NCBI GenBank assembly: GCA_001714685.2
Contig: MDTP02000007.1
Coordinates: 1-55,184 of the forward strand
Source of the DNA: Methanosarcina sp. Ant1
Lineage (GTDB): Archaea > Halobacteriota > Methanosarcinia > Methanosarcinales > Methanosarcinaceae
DNA: 55,184 nucleotides
Direction of reading: 5' to 3'
The notes under the pieces were generated by a model. The model was given only the letters and a program-made list of their open reading frames with translations, was not told the origin of the DNA and searched no databases. The position numbers and the translations under genes were made by a program. Within the stretch, counting starts at the first letter, position 1. Each line of letters starts with the position of its first letter. Below, piece after piece: positions 17,886-26,730 of this stretch.

Positions 17886-19394
17886 ATGAGGTTCATTAGT
17901 TCTTCCCGGATGAAGGCGATCGACAGAAATTGCGAATACCTTGGCCTGCTACCTGTCCAGTTAATGGAAAATGCGGGGGCTGCTATTGCGCAGAGCATAA
18001 GGGAGAAACTTGAAAGCGGCAAGGTACTTTTTATTGCAGGCCGGGGAAATAACGGAGGGGATGCTTTTGTTGCCGCCAGGCAGCTTTCAGGCTTTTCAGG
18101 ATACAGTGTAAAAGTAATCCTTCTGGGAAAGTCTCAGGACATAAGAACTAATGAAGCCTGCCATAACTTTTCCCTTCTAAGGTTCAGCCGTTTGCAGATG
18201 CTCGAAATTAAAGATTCAAGCCAGCTTGCAGCTTTAGCTTCGGACTGGTTCTCGGAAGCTGACTTGCTAGTAGATGCTATATTCGGGACAGGGGTAAAAG
18301 GGATTATAAAGGAACCCGAGTCAACAGCTGTCGACCTCATAAACAGGGAAGGAAAAGCAGGGAAAACAGTAATTTCTGTTGACATCCCTTCAGGGCTTGA
18401 CCCTGATGGCGGTGGCTTTGAGAAAGCTGTGCATGCAGAGCTTACAGTCACTTTCCACCGCATGAAAACAGGGCTTATGAGCGAGAACGCAAAAAAATAT
18501 ACTGGCACAATAAAGGTTGCAGAGATCGGAGTCTGTGCGGACGCCGAGCAATATGTAGGCCCCGGAGACCTGACAATGCTACACAGGCGGCAGTCCGAAG
18601 GGCACAAAGGAGATTCCGGAAAGATCCTTGTTATAGGAGGAGGCCCATACTCGGGAGCTCCGGCCCTTGCAGCCCTTGCAGCTCTGAGGGCAGGGGCAGA
18701 CCTGGTAACCGCAGCAGTTCCTGAGTCTGTATCCGAAATTGTTGCATCTTATTCTCCAAATCTGATAGTCCGAAAACTTTCTTCAAATATACTATGCCCA
18801 GATGACCTTTCCATTCTTCCTGACCTTATTGACTCCCATGATGTGGTCGTGATGGGTATGGGGCTAGGGAGAGCCTCAGAGACTCTTGAAGCCGTCCGAA
18901 AGATTCTACCCTTCTGCAGGAAAGCCGTCCTTGATGCAGATGCCCTCTCGGCTCTCTCAGGCTCTATCTTTGAAACCCTTGCAGGCAACTGTGAACTGAT
19001 AGTGACCCCGCATGCAGGAGAATTCGCCCGTTTGAGGGATATGGGGACTCCCGAAGACCATGAGGCCCGTATTAAAGCCGTCAGAGAGTTTTCAGAGGAA
19101 AAAGGGATTGTGACGCTCCTCAAAGGAAAAATAGACATTATTTCGGATGGGAAACAGACCCTCATGAACAGGACAGGAAATGCGGGCATGACAGTAGGAG
19201 GTACGGGGGATGTCCTGGCAGGGCTTACCGGATCTCTTTTCTCCAGGAATCCGGCATTTCTTGCTGCAGCCTCTGCCGCGTACATTAACGGAACAGCCGG
19301 AGACCTGGCTTTTGAGAGAGCAGGAAATGGGCTGCTTGCAACGGACGTGATAGAGAAGATTACCGAAATAATTAAAGAGGCAGATATCGGATAA
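17886..19394 (+). CDS. nnr: bifunctional NAD(P)H-hydrate epimerase / ADP-dependent NAD(P)H-hydrate dehydratase
   Basis: It repairs hydrated NADH and NADPH: the N-terminal domain (about 1-215) interconverts the R and S hydrates and the C-terminal kinase-fold domain (about 225-502) dehydrates the S form using a nucleotide. Epimerase motifs: SSRMKAIDRNCEYLG, QLMENAG, GRGNNGGDAFVAAR, DAIFGTGVKG, DIPSGLDPDGG. Dehydratase motifs: GDSGKILVIGGGPYSGAPAL, DADALSAL, TPHAGEFARL and the nucleotide-site GNAGMTVGGTGDVLAG. The ATG at 17886 (502 residues) is chosen over 17814 because the family begins at this Met and a TATA box overlaps the earlier ATG. It is a metabolite-repair housekeeping gene. Confidence 0.93.
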   Translation: MRFISSSRMKAIDRNCEYLGLLPVQLMENAGAAIAQSIREKLESGKVLFIAGRGNNGGDAFVAARQLSGFSGYSVKVILLGKSQDIRTNEACHNFSLLRFSRLQMLEIKDSSQLAALASDWFSEADLLVDAIFGTGVKGIIKEPESTAVDLINREGKAGKTVISVDIPSGLDPDGGGFEKAVHAELTVTFHRMKTGLMSENAKKYTGTIKVAEIGVCADAEQYVGPGDLTMLHRRQSEGHKGDSGKILVIGGGPYSGAPALAALAALRAGADLVTAAVPESVSEIVASYSPNLIVRKLSSNILCPDDLSILPDLIDSHDVVVMGMGLGRASETLEAVRKILPFCRKAVLDADALSALSGSIFETLAGNCELIVTPHAGEFARLRDMGTPEDHEARIKAVREFSEEKGIVTLLKGKIDIISDGKQTLMNRTGNAGMTVGGTGDVLAGLTGSLFSRNPAFLAAASAAYINGTAGDLAFERAGNGLLATDVIEKITEIIKEADIG

Positions 19395-19503
19395 AAAAGA
19401 TAAAATCAAAAGTGCCAATGGTACTGCAATTTAATCCTGAATAGTACAATACTCAATTAATACTGCTATACTGCGAATGTAACGTGAAATGGGAGGGACT
19501 GGT

Positions 19504-19689
19504 ATGGTACATGGAATTGAAAGGAAAATTGAGGTAGAGATCGAAAGGAACAGAATTAGAATAAATATTTTTCACGGAGAAGATGAGGAAATTATAAAAC
19601 TTAACCTTGAAGAAGCCGAAGAGCTTGCTGAAAAACTTGGACAGGCACTTCATGATTATTCAAAAAGAAAACAAATCAGGATTGACTGA
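19504..19689 (+). CDS. small conserved-looking acidic protein, unknown function
   Basis: A 61-residue protein beginning MVHGIERKIEVEIERNRIRI, with two beta-strand-like stretches and an amphipathic C-terminal helix rich in Glu, Lys and Leu (LNLEEAEELAEKLGQALHDY). There is no signal peptide, membrane segment or cysteine pair. The ATG at 19504 is chosen because GGGAGG (19491-19496) lies 7 nt upstream; an ATG at 19489 in the same frame lies before that site. It stands between nnr and moaC, all on the plus strand. I do not recognise the family. Confidence 0.65.
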   Translation: MVHGIERKIEVEIERNRIRINIFHGEDEEIIKLNLEEAEELAEKLGQALHDYSKRKQIRID

Positions 19690-19793
19690 ACAGAGAGGAA
19701 AGCCCTGAAAAACCGAACAAAAATGAAACTAAAAGCCAGAGTGAATCAAAAGAAAATACGATCAAGATAAAATACGAAAAACGTGGTGATTTA

Positions 19794-20339
19794 GTGGAAA
19801 AGCAATTTACTCATATCGCAGCCGGCAGAGTGCATATGGTTGACATCAGCGAAAAGAATGATATCCCAAGATTAGCGCAGGCTAGAGGAGAAATCGTACT
19901 TTCCGAGGAGACCATAGAGAAAATAAAGACTGGAAATGTAGAGAAAGGAAACGTGCTGGCAACTGCGCGGGTTGCAGCAGTGCTTGCAATAAAAAAGACT
20001 CCTGAGATAATTCCTATGTGTCATCAGATTCAGATTACTGCCATAGATGTGGACTTCGAGATAGGTGAAGGAGTAATTTCGGCTGTTGTAGAGGTACGGA
20101 CTGTCGGTAAAACAGGAGTCGAGATGGAAGCTCTCACAGGGGTTTCGGCCGCACTGCTTACGATATGGGATATGGTAAAGTCAGCGGAAAAAGACGAGAG
20201 CGGGAATTATCCCAACACTTCGATAAGAAACATCAAAGTGCTGGAAAAGCTCAAAGGTAAACATTTTGTAACAATTCAGCCTACCCAAAATCAATCGATT
20301 GATATTGATTTTGACGTAACGGAGAAGTGTGATTACTAA
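19794..20339 (+). CDS. moaC: cyclic pyranopterin monophosphate synthase
   Basis: It converts the MoaA product (3',8-cyclo-7,8-dihydro-GTP) to cyclic pyranopterin monophosphate in molybdopterin synthesis, needed in methanogens for formylmethanofuran dehydrogenase. Visible motifs: MVDISEKND at the start of the fold, ATARVAAVLAIKKTPEIIPMCHQI (the Lys and the M-C-H of the active site), and TVGKTGVEMEALTGVSAALLTIWDMVKS with the catalytic-type Lys and Asp. At 181 residues it is slightly longer than bacterial MoaC, with a tail of about 15 residues. The start is GTG 19794 with a weak GGTGAT site upstream. It lies 104 bp after the small acidic protein gene. Confidence 0.95.
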   Translation: MEKQFTHIAAGRVHMVDISEKNDIPRLAQARGEIVLSEETIEKIKTGNVEKGNVLATARVAAVLAIKKTPEIIPMCHQIQITAIDVDFEIGEGVISAVVEVRTVGKTGVEMEALTGVSAALLTIWDMVKSAEKDESGNYPNTSIRNIKVLEKLKGKHFVTIQPTQNQSIDIDFDVTEKCDY

Positions 20340-20467
20340 GTGATGAAAAACGCAATCTATATCTAGAATTTACTAAATCATTTTTTAGATCCCATAAAAG
20401 CTAAAGTCATTAAAATAAGCTTTTTAAAGGATGGGATATATCAAGACGGGAGACTGAGGTATATATC

Positions 20468-21322
20468 TTGAAGATCGTAGGTGGACCAGCATCACAATTA
20501 CTTGCCAGCCGCACTGCGCGGGCTTTAGGGACAGAGCCCGTACTCTGCGAGTTTAATCGTTTCCCTGATGGAGAACTTTACCTCCGAATTGCAGACGAGA
20601 TAAAAAACGAGAGTGTGACCCTTATCCAGAGCACACCAACAGATTCCGACTTTGTTTCCCTCCTCCAGCTTATCGATGCCTGTAATGAGGCAAAAGAACT
20701 CAATGTTGTAATTCCTTACATGGGATACTCCAGGCAGGACAAAAGGTTCAAACCCGGAGAACCAATCAGTGCTCGTGCAGCTGCTCGCTGTATAAATGCT
20801 GACCGAGTCTTTACAGTAAATATCCATGAAAAAAGTGTGCTTGGGTATTTTCCATGCCCTGCCAAAAACCTTGATGCAGCAAAACTGCTTGGGGAGTATA
20901 TTGCAGGCTTTGGTCTGGAAAGCCCTATTTTAGTAGCCCCTGATGAAGGAGCAGAAGGACTTGTAAAGAAAGTATCTTCTGGCCTGGGCTTTGATTACGA
21001 TCATCTGCAAAAAACCAGGCTCAGTGGAGATACGGTTACAATCAAGACAAAGAATATCGATGTAACCGGAAGGCACGTTGTCCTTGTAGACGATATGATT
21101 GCAACAGGCGGGACAATGACCGAGTCTATCAAGATGCTGAAAGACCAGGGAGCAGTCGATGTTTACCTTGCCTGCGTGCATCCTGTCCTAGCAAGGAATG
21201 CGGTTTTAAGGCTTTTTAATGCGGGCGTAAAGGACATAATCGCGACCGATACCCTCGAAAAATCTGAAAGCATATTAAGCGTTGCCCCCTTGATTGCAGA
21301 TGCTCTGAAGGATCTCCAATAA
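20468..21322 (+). CDS. prs: ribose-phosphate pyrophosphokinase (PRPP synthetase)
   Basis: It makes PRPP from ribose 5-phosphate and ATP for nucleotide, histidine and (in methanogens) methanopterin synthesis. Features: FNRFPDGELYLRI (substrate loop), YMGYSRQDKRFKPGEP, the active-site region VNIHEKSVLGYFPCPA where bacteria have D-L-H-x-x-Q-I-Q, and the PRPP-binding loop VLVDDMIATGGTMTES. At 284 residues it is the short archaeal form. The start is TTG 20468 preceded by GAGGT. It is the last of four same-strand housekeeping genes but has its own 128-bp upstream spacer. Confidence 0.95.
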   Translation: MKIVGGPASQLLASRTARALGTEPVLCEFNRFPDGELYLRIADEIKNESVTLIQSTPTDSDFVSLLQLIDACNEAKELNVVIPYMGYSRQDKRFKPGEPISARAAARCINADRVFTVNIHEKSVLGYFPCPAKNLDAAKLLGEYIAGFGLESPILVAPDEGAEGLVKKVSSGLGFDYDHLQKTRLSGDTVTIKTKNIDVTGRHVVLVDDMIATGGTMTESIKMLKDQGAVDVYLACVHPVLARNAVLRLFNAGVKDIIATDTLEKSESILSVAPLIADALKDLQ

Positions 21323-21379
21323 TATACTTCAATTTTTATCACCGTTAACTATTTTTTATATTCTGCTATTCTTAGTACT

Positions 21380-22174
21380 ATGACCCTTCCAGAAGTCTGT
21401 CCGCTTGATGAAAACCAGATATGTAAAGGGCGGGAGTGCCACCTCTTCTGCCTTGAGTGGAGAACGAGAGAACCTACCTGCCTCATAGGTTACAGCACAA
21501 CAAGCAAAATCAAGTCCGGGAAAAATGACCGCAAAAAAGATACCTACGCTGAAGAAACTTTCCGTAAATTAGGTAGACAGCCTCTCCCTAAAAAGAGAAC
21601 TGTCTCCGAAAAGGGGGACTGGCTCCCTACAAGACTCACGGAAAAACCCAGGGAAAAACCTGTTGAAAGGAAAGAAGAAAAATTTATCCAGAACCCATCT
21701 CCTGAGACAGCAGTTGTCAGAAACCCTGCTTCAAGCCCTGAGAAAAACCATAATGTTAGGCTGAAAGAAAGGCAGGCTGCGAGTGAGGCCGAGAAAGCTT
21801 CCCTGAGACTCGAATCTCGACTGAAAAAAGAGCCGGCTGAAGAAAAACCAATTATATGTGCAAAAACTCAGCCAAAAGTCCAGGAAAGGCCAAAAGTTCC
21901 GGAAAAAATAGTTTCAAGAAATAAGCACACAACAATCTTTGCACCATCTGATACAGATGAAAAGAAGCATCCTTACTCATCAGGTAGGGAAGAACAAACA
22001 AAGAAAGATCCTTACTCATCAGGCAGGGAAGAACAAACAAAGAAAGATCCTTACTCATCAGGCAGGGAAGAACAAACAAAAAAGGCTCCTGAGGACAAGG
22101 AAAAACGAAGGAAGCTTGATGAAGTCCTGAAGATAGACACTCCTGAAGTCTATGATGAGGAGTTCTGGAGTTAA
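21380..22174 (+). CDS. Cys-rich N-terminus protein with disordered, repeat-bearing tail; unknown function
   Basis: The first 40 residues carry five cysteines (C7, C15, C20, C24, C33) in CPLDENQICKGRECHLFCLEW, a pattern that could bind a metal or Fe-S cluster. The rest (about 45-264) is highly charged, Lys/Glu/Pro-rich and predicted disordered. Near the C-terminus a 13-residue unit (PYSSGREEQTKKD) is repeated three times. The last 25 residues (RRKLDEVLKIDTPEVYDEEFWS) look like a conserved short motif. It starts 57 bp after prs. No family is recognised; the layout of a metal site at one end and a short motif at the other, joined by a flexible linker, suggests a tethering or adaptor protein. Confidence 0.7.
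   Translation: MTLPEVCPLDENQICKGRECHLFCLEWRTREPTCLIGYSTTSKIKSGKNDRKKDTYAEETFRKLGRQPLPKKRTVSEKGDWLPTRLTEKPREKPVERKEEKFIQNPSPETAVVRNPASSPEKNHNVRLKERQAASEAEKASLRLESRLKKEPAEEKPIICAKTQPKVQERPKVPEKIVSRNKHTTIFAPSDTDEKKHPYSSGREEQTKKDPYSSGREEQTKKDPYSSGREEQTKKAPEDKEKRRKLDEVLKIDTPEVYDEEFWS
21971..22087 (+). repeat. in-frame 39-bp tandem repeat, three units
   Basis: Units at 21971-22009, 22010-22048 and 22049-22087 are nearly identical. Each encodes 13 residues, so changes in copy number keep the frame. Confidence 0.92.
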
Positions 22175-22497
22175 CAGCTCTCTGCCCGAAAGAAATAGAT
22201 AATTCATATACAGGTCAAAGTTCCTTAAAAGGGTCATCTTACCCCTAATGGAAAAGATTGTTTTCTTCACTTGCGGCATTCCTTAAGAGAACCTGCGAGA
22301 CTTGTTGAAGAAATAATCTTTTTGGATTACAGCTCAGGGCTTTGATTATTATAAACAATAAGCATAGAAGAAATGACGAGGAAATAAATTGCACGTTTGA
22401 GAGACTTTTGATATTGTATACTTTTCGTTTTTCATGCTGCTTAATTTTCGTTTTGCATGCTCCGGAAAAACATAAAACAGGGATATGATGATTAAGG
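22175..22497. other. intergenic region before the CDIN1-like gene
   Basis: A 323-bp spacer. It contains an imperfect direct repeat near 22425-22462 (TTTTCGTTTTTCATGCT and TTTTCGTTTTGCATGCT) within about 70 bp of the next start, which could be a regulator site. Nothing else is supported. Confidence 0.35.
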
Positions 22498-23286
22498 ATG
22501 GACCGCCAGACATACCAGAAGATATACAGTTCACTGCATGACTTTAAAGACGTTTTCCGCCTGTCGGAAGAATATGCAGAACCCCCAGGCATGCTAGCAA
22601 CAATTCTGAACCAGAAAGTCGTGAAAATGACAAGGTTCAAACACAGAAGGATCTATTCCAAAGAGCAGGAACTTTTTTTAAAATGGAAACAGGGGCGTTC
22701 GATTCTTGATCTTGCTGACTATACAGGTTTTCCCCCAACCCTTATGGCATCTCTCATCATGAAAAATTGTGATCTTTCTAAGAAAAACATAAACTGGCTT
22801 TTCAAGAATATTGATTTCATCGAAAACCGCCGCCTGAGAAAAGAAGTAAAAAAAGTCCTTGAGGTGGACCATTTCTTTTCCCCCCATGCCCACGAGATGC
22901 AATGTAAGAAGGGCGAAATGGGAGAAGCGATTATCCGGAAATGGCTGGATGACAGGAAAATTTCCTATTGCACTGAAGACGAAATTCGGGCTCAGGGAGA
23001 CGGCAAGACCCCGGACTTTGTACTGGAAAACCCTTTATGTATAGATGAGCTTAAGGTCAGCTGGATTGAAAGCAAAGCACTCTTCGGAGACGACTTCGAA
23101 CACGAACATTATGTGAAAAAGCAATTTAGAGAGTACGTCGATATTTTCGGAGAAGGTATGGTTATCTACTGGTACGGTTATCTCGATGATCTACCTGCAG
23201 ACGGCTACCTGGTAAAAAACCACAGCTTTTTTAATGAGTACCCGGAGGAAATTGATGAGTTGTTTAACTATCTTGTGTACTGGTAA
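22498..23286 (+). CDS. TPD-motif nuclease-like protein (CDIN1/C15orf41 family homologue)
   Basis: A 262-residue protein resembling the family of human CDIN1 (C15orf41). The N-terminal half (about 1-110) is helical with helix-turn-helix character (MLATILNQKVVKM, SILDLADYTGFPPTLMASLI). The C-terminal half has a restriction-nuclease-like core: KKGEMGEAIIRKWLDDRKI, then GDGKTPDFVL with the diagnostic T-P-D, then CIDELKVSWIESKALFGDD giving the D-x(n)-E-x-K type metal site. A DNA-cleaving role, perhaps at branched structures, is inferred from the fold; I know of no characterised archaeal member. It converges on rad50/mre11, which is suggestive but not proof of a shared repair role. Confidence 0.75.
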   Translation: MDRQTYQKIYSSLHDFKDVFRLSEEYAEPPGMLATILNQKVVKMTRFKHRRIYSKEQELFLKWKQGRSILDLADYTGFPPTLMASLIMKNCDLSKKNINWLFKNIDFIENRRLRKEVKKVLEVDHFFSPHAHEMQCKKGEMGEAIIRKWLDDRKISYCTEDEIRAQGDGKTPDFVLENPLCIDELKVSWIESKALFGDDFEHEHYVKKQFREYVDIFGEGMVIYWYGYLDDLPADGYLVKNHSFFNEYPEEIDELFNYLVYW

Positions 23287-23321
23287 GCTAGCTGACAGAT
23301 TATTAATCCATTCTTGAATAT

Positions 23322-23517
23322 TTGTTCAGAGCCTTCCTCAATCAAACATTTATTCAGATCTTTACTTAATCCGACATTTGTTCAGAGCCTTTCTCAATCA
23401 AACATTTATTCAGATCTTTACTTAATCCGACATTTGTTCAGAGCCTTTCTCAATCAAACATTTATTCAGAGCTTTACTTAATCAGACATTTGTTCAGAGC
23501 TTTACTCAATCAGACTT
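23322..23517. repeat. seven tandem 28-bp units (alternating A/B, 56-bp period)
   Basis: Contiguous monomers start at 23322, 23350, 23378, 23406, 23434, 23462 and 23490. Type A starts TTGTTCAGAGCC, type B TTATTCAGATCT; both share the frame TT.TTCAGA and end in CAAACAT or CGACAT. The array fills the space between two convergent genes and stops exactly at the stop codon of rad50 (23518). There are no spacers, so it is not a CRISPR array. Confidence 0.92.
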
Positions 23518-26500
23518 TTAAAGCCTCATAATAGAAGACATATTAGTAAGAGGGTCTTTTTCTACCTGATAGACGTGGTCTGCAGAATCGATAAGAGACT
23601 CGTCGTGGGAAACCACAATAATCTGACCTACTCCTATGCTGCGCATCATATCTATAAGTTTCAAAAGCTGCCTTACATGCCCACGGTCCAGGAAAACCGT
23701 TGGCTCGTCAAGAATCATTGGTGGGAGGCCATGTGCCCTGTCTCCTCCAAAACCGAGAGCAAGAAGCCTGTAAATGGCACAGCGGAGGACAAGATTAAAT
23801 ATAGCGCGTTCACCGCCACTGAGAAGTTTAGGCTCAAGGGGGGTTCCATCTTTTCTGTACACTGTAAGGTTGTACTCAGGGCCCAGTTCTATATGAGAAT
23901 AGGCATTGTTCGCATACATGAAGCTGAACATTTCGTTTAAAAGGGAGGAAAGGGCGCCTATGTTTCTTGCCCGCATATCAGCCCTGACGCGCATATAGGT
24001 ATTCTCAAGCTCCTCGGCATTATAGTATACAGATTCAAGATATAACCGCCTGTTTTCGAGAGCCCTGAGCTCATCTTTCAGTTTCCTGAAGCGATTTAAG
24101 CTATTTTCGACCATACCGATTTCTTTTAAAAGAGCCTCTTTTGCAGTAGTGGTTTGCTGAATTTTTTCCGTAATATTTGCCTGAGCCTTCTCAAACTGAT
24201 CGCGCTTAAGCAGAAGGTCTTCGAGCCTGTTTCCCTCCAGCTTTTCTTCCAGCTGTTTTATCCTCTCACTTCGTTCAAGGATCTCCCTGTCAAAGAAACC
24301 GACCTTTTCAGTGAGGTTCCTGATCGAAGCTTCGAGCTGGGAGATTTTGTGTTTTATGTTCTCCATTCGAAGCAGGTTTGCCTGGATATTTTTTGCCTGC
24401 AAGAGGAGCTTTTCGAGGTCCTGATGTGTTTTCTTTGCCAAATCTTCCTTTTTCCTCAGAGCTTCGAGATCAACTCCCAGAGCCTTGAGCTTTTCTTTCT
24501 CCAGATTTTCCCTTTCTGCAAGCGCTTTTAATTTCTCATTTAGTTCACCAAGCCTCTGCCCGTAATTTTCGATTAGTGCAAGAGAAGTCCTTATTTTTCC
24601 GTTCAGAGCTTCAATTTCTAGGGCATTTTCAGCAAGCTTTTTTTCAAAGGCTTTTGCCTCTCTAAGAGCTTTCTCACTTTCACGATGGGCTTTTTGAGCC
24701 GCCTCCTCCCAGCCCTGCAGAGCTTTAATGTCAGGGAGAAGCTGACCCATTTGAACTTCAATTTCCTGTTTTCGTTTATTAAGCTCTTCTAGCTTAAGGG
24801 AATCTTCTTCGATCCGGACTTTGTGAATCTTAATCCGTTCTTCCGAATCTTTTGCCTTAGTCCTGAGCTTTTCGGTTTCCAGGTCGTAGTCAGAAATCCG
24901 TTTATCCAGCTTTTTTGCATCTTTGAGCCGGTTGAGTTTTTTCTCGATCTCAGCCTGCTGGAGCTTAATATCCATAAGTTCTGCTGAGAGCTTTTCTTTT
25001 TTCTGCTCGGATTCCTCTGTAGTGCAGGCAATTTCGGACTCTTTAAGTTCCTGTCCGCAGGTAGGGCATTTTCCTTCGGCAAGCAACTGCAGGTTTTTAC
25101 GGATAACTTTTTCAAGCTCCCTGAGGGTAGCCTCAAGCTCCTTTTCCCGTCCATGCAGTCTATTTTTATTTTCCAGTAGAAGTTCACTGAAATATTCCAG
25201 GTCTTCGAGCTGCTCCCCGGTAAAACCCAGCCCCTTTAACCCTACAAAGGCTTCGGATTTTTGTTCATGGACTCCGAGAACTGCCTTAGAATTCTCCCTG
25301 AGTTCCTCTTCAAGAATTTCAATTTCTGTTTTACCCTTTCTGACTGCAATTTTGTAATTTTGCAGTTCTTTTTCAAGCGCGATTAAATTTATGTCTCCGG
25401 TTTCTTTTTCTTTAAAGGCAAGGACAAGCTTAGCCGAGGTTTCGCTTTTCCTGTCACGAAGAAGGCTTTCCTTTTCTTCCAGTTCCTTTATAAATGAAGC
25501 GATTTCATTAGTTTCTCCGAACTCTGCTTTTTCTTTAAGCTCTTTGTTTTCCTCTTCGATTATCCGTATATTTTTCCTGTTTTCTTCAATTTCCCTGTTC
25601 GCAGCCCCGATATCTGCTCTACACTGCATGAAAATGCGCTCAGCATCAGCCTTTTCTTTTTCGAGGTCGCGTAAGGTTTGCATGAGGGCTTCTTCTTCTC
25701 TTAGGAGAAGAGCAAGTTCTTTTGAAATTCCGTTTACCTTTTCCCTGGCAAGAAACTCTTCTTTTTCCTGCTCCAAAATGAGAACTTCAATATCAAGGTC
25801 TTCAAAGCCGCATTCTCTTTTGATGCTATTGTTTTCCTCTCCAAGTCCAAGCAGAGCCTGCTTTTGCTGATGGACTTCTTCTGAGAAGTTTTCCTTTTCC
25901 CGGAAGCAGCCAGCCTTGTTTTCCTGAGACTTACGAATAGCCTGTTTTAAGGCATCAATTTCCTGCAGGCGTCCCTGATAATCTGCAATCATCAGGTCAA
26001 ACTTTTCTTTACGGGCAGCTGCAGCATCTTTCACTCCATTAAACTCTTTTAAGGCAGCATCGCTTTCCTTTATCTTCTGTTTGAGTCCGTTCATTACGGA
26101 AACAGGTCCTGTACTTTCAATCCCTTCAATCTCAGCTTTCACGCTCGAAAGGCTGTTTTTAGTGTCCCTTTCAAGCCTTCTGACAGCTGTTTTTGCACTG
26201 CCTGCCCTTTCCCTGTACTCCTCTAGTTTGCCAAGCTGCAGCAGATCATCTATCATGCGCTGCCTATCTTTTGGCTTTGCATTAATAAGTACATCAATCT
26301 CCCCCTGCCGGATGTAAGCACAGTTCCTGTATGCCTCCTCATCCATATTCAGGAGGGCACAGACTTCCTCATAAGTCCTTGTAGCCTGATCAACAATGCT
26401 TTCCCCATCGGCATAGAACACGCATTTCGAGCTTGAAGCGTTCTCACTTTTAACCGAGTACCGGAAAGCCTGATCGATAAGATACTCCCGCCCTAAATGC

Positions 26501-26730
26501 TCAAAACCCAGACTGATTTTAGCATTCTCAGCTCCTTTGAAAATTATATCTGCAAGCACAAAATCCTTTGAAAGAATCCTGCTCCCGAAAAGCCCCATGA
26601 AACAGGCTTCGAGCAGGCTTGACTTTCCACTCCCGTTTACGCCGGAAATGACTGTCACTCCGTCTTCAAAAGTGAAATCCAGCTTTTTGTAGCTCCGGAT
26701 ATTTTCGACATGCAGATTTTTCAACTTCAC
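23518..26730 (-). CDS. rad50: DNA double-strand break repair ATPase Rad50
   Basis: The SMC-like ATPase of the Mre11-Rad50 complex, which tethers and processes DNA ends. The N-terminal Walker A is GVNGSGKSSLLEACFMG, and a Q-loop follows at YIRQGEID. Long coiled coils (about 180-550 and 565-890) flank the zinc hook GKCPTCGQEL, with Cys555 and Cys558 in the exact middle of the protein. The C-terminal half-site has the signature LLSGGERAIFNLVLRCAIYRLL, Walker B PPMILDEPTVFLDRGH and H-loop IIVVSHDESLID. At 1070 residues it is longer than thermophile Rad50 (about 880), due to longer coils. The start overlaps the mre11 stop by 4 bp (ATGA), so the subunits are co-translated. Confidence 0.97.
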   Translation of the reverse strand: MKLKNLHVENIRSYKKLDFTFEDGVTVISGVNGSGKSSLLEACFMGLFGSRILSKDFVLADIIFKGAENAKISLGFEHLGREYLIDQAFRYSVKSENASSSKCVFYADGESIVDQATRTYEEVCALLNMDEEAYRNCAYIRQGEIDVLINAKPKDRQRMIDDLLQLGKLEEYRERAGSAKTAVRRLERDTKNSLSSVKAEIEGIESTGPVSVMNGLKQKIKESDAALKEFNGVKDAAAARKEKFDLMIADYQGRLQEIDALKQAIRKSQENKAGCFREKENFSEEVHQQKQALLGLGEENNSIKRECGFEDLDIEVLILEQEKEEFLAREKVNGISKELALLLREEEALMQTLRDLEKEKADAERIFMQCRADIGAANREIEENRKNIRIIEEENKELKEKAEFGETNEIASFIKELEEKESLLRDRKSETSAKLVLAFKEKETGDINLIALEKELQNYKIAVRKGKTEIEILEEELRENSKAVLGVHEQKSEAFVGLKGLGFTGEQLEDLEYFSELLLENKNRLHGREKELEATLRELEKVIRKNLQLLAEGKCPTCGQELKESEIACTTEESEQKKEKLSAELMDIKLQQAEIEKKLNRLKDAKKLDKRISDYDLETEKLRTKAKDSEERIKIHKVRIEEDSLKLEELNKRKQEIEVQMGQLLPDIKALQGWEEAAQKAHRESEKALREAKAFEKKLAENALEIEALNGKIRTSLALIENYGQRLGELNEKLKALAERENLEKEKLKALGVDLEALRKKEDLAKKTHQDLEKLLLQAKNIQANLLRMENIKHKISQLEASIRNLTEKVGFFDREILERSERIKQLEEKLEGNRLEDLLLKRDQFEKAQANITEKIQQTTTAKEALLKEIGMVENSLNRFRKLKDELRALENRRLYLESVYYNAEELENTYMRVRADMRARNIGALSSLLNEMFSFMYANNAYSHIELGPEYNLTVYRKDGTPLEPKLLSGGERAIFNLVLRCAIYRLLALGFGGDRAHGLPPMILDEPTVFLDRGHVRQLLKLIDMMRSIGVGQIIVVSHDESLIDSADHVYQVEKDPLTNMSSIMRL

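Noticed and set aside
18134-18607. Minus-strand frames of 157 and 178 codons inside nnr
   Set aside because: Shadows of a gene with complete family motifs on the plus strand.
23322-23517. Possible CRISPR array (28-bp repeats)
   Set aside because: The units are contiguous with no unique spacers, alternate between two types, and no cas genes are nearby.
24923-25870. Plus-strand Ser/Phe-rich frames inside rad50
   Set aside because: Antisense of the coiled coil (Lys/Glu codons read backwards as Phe/Leu/Ser); not genes.
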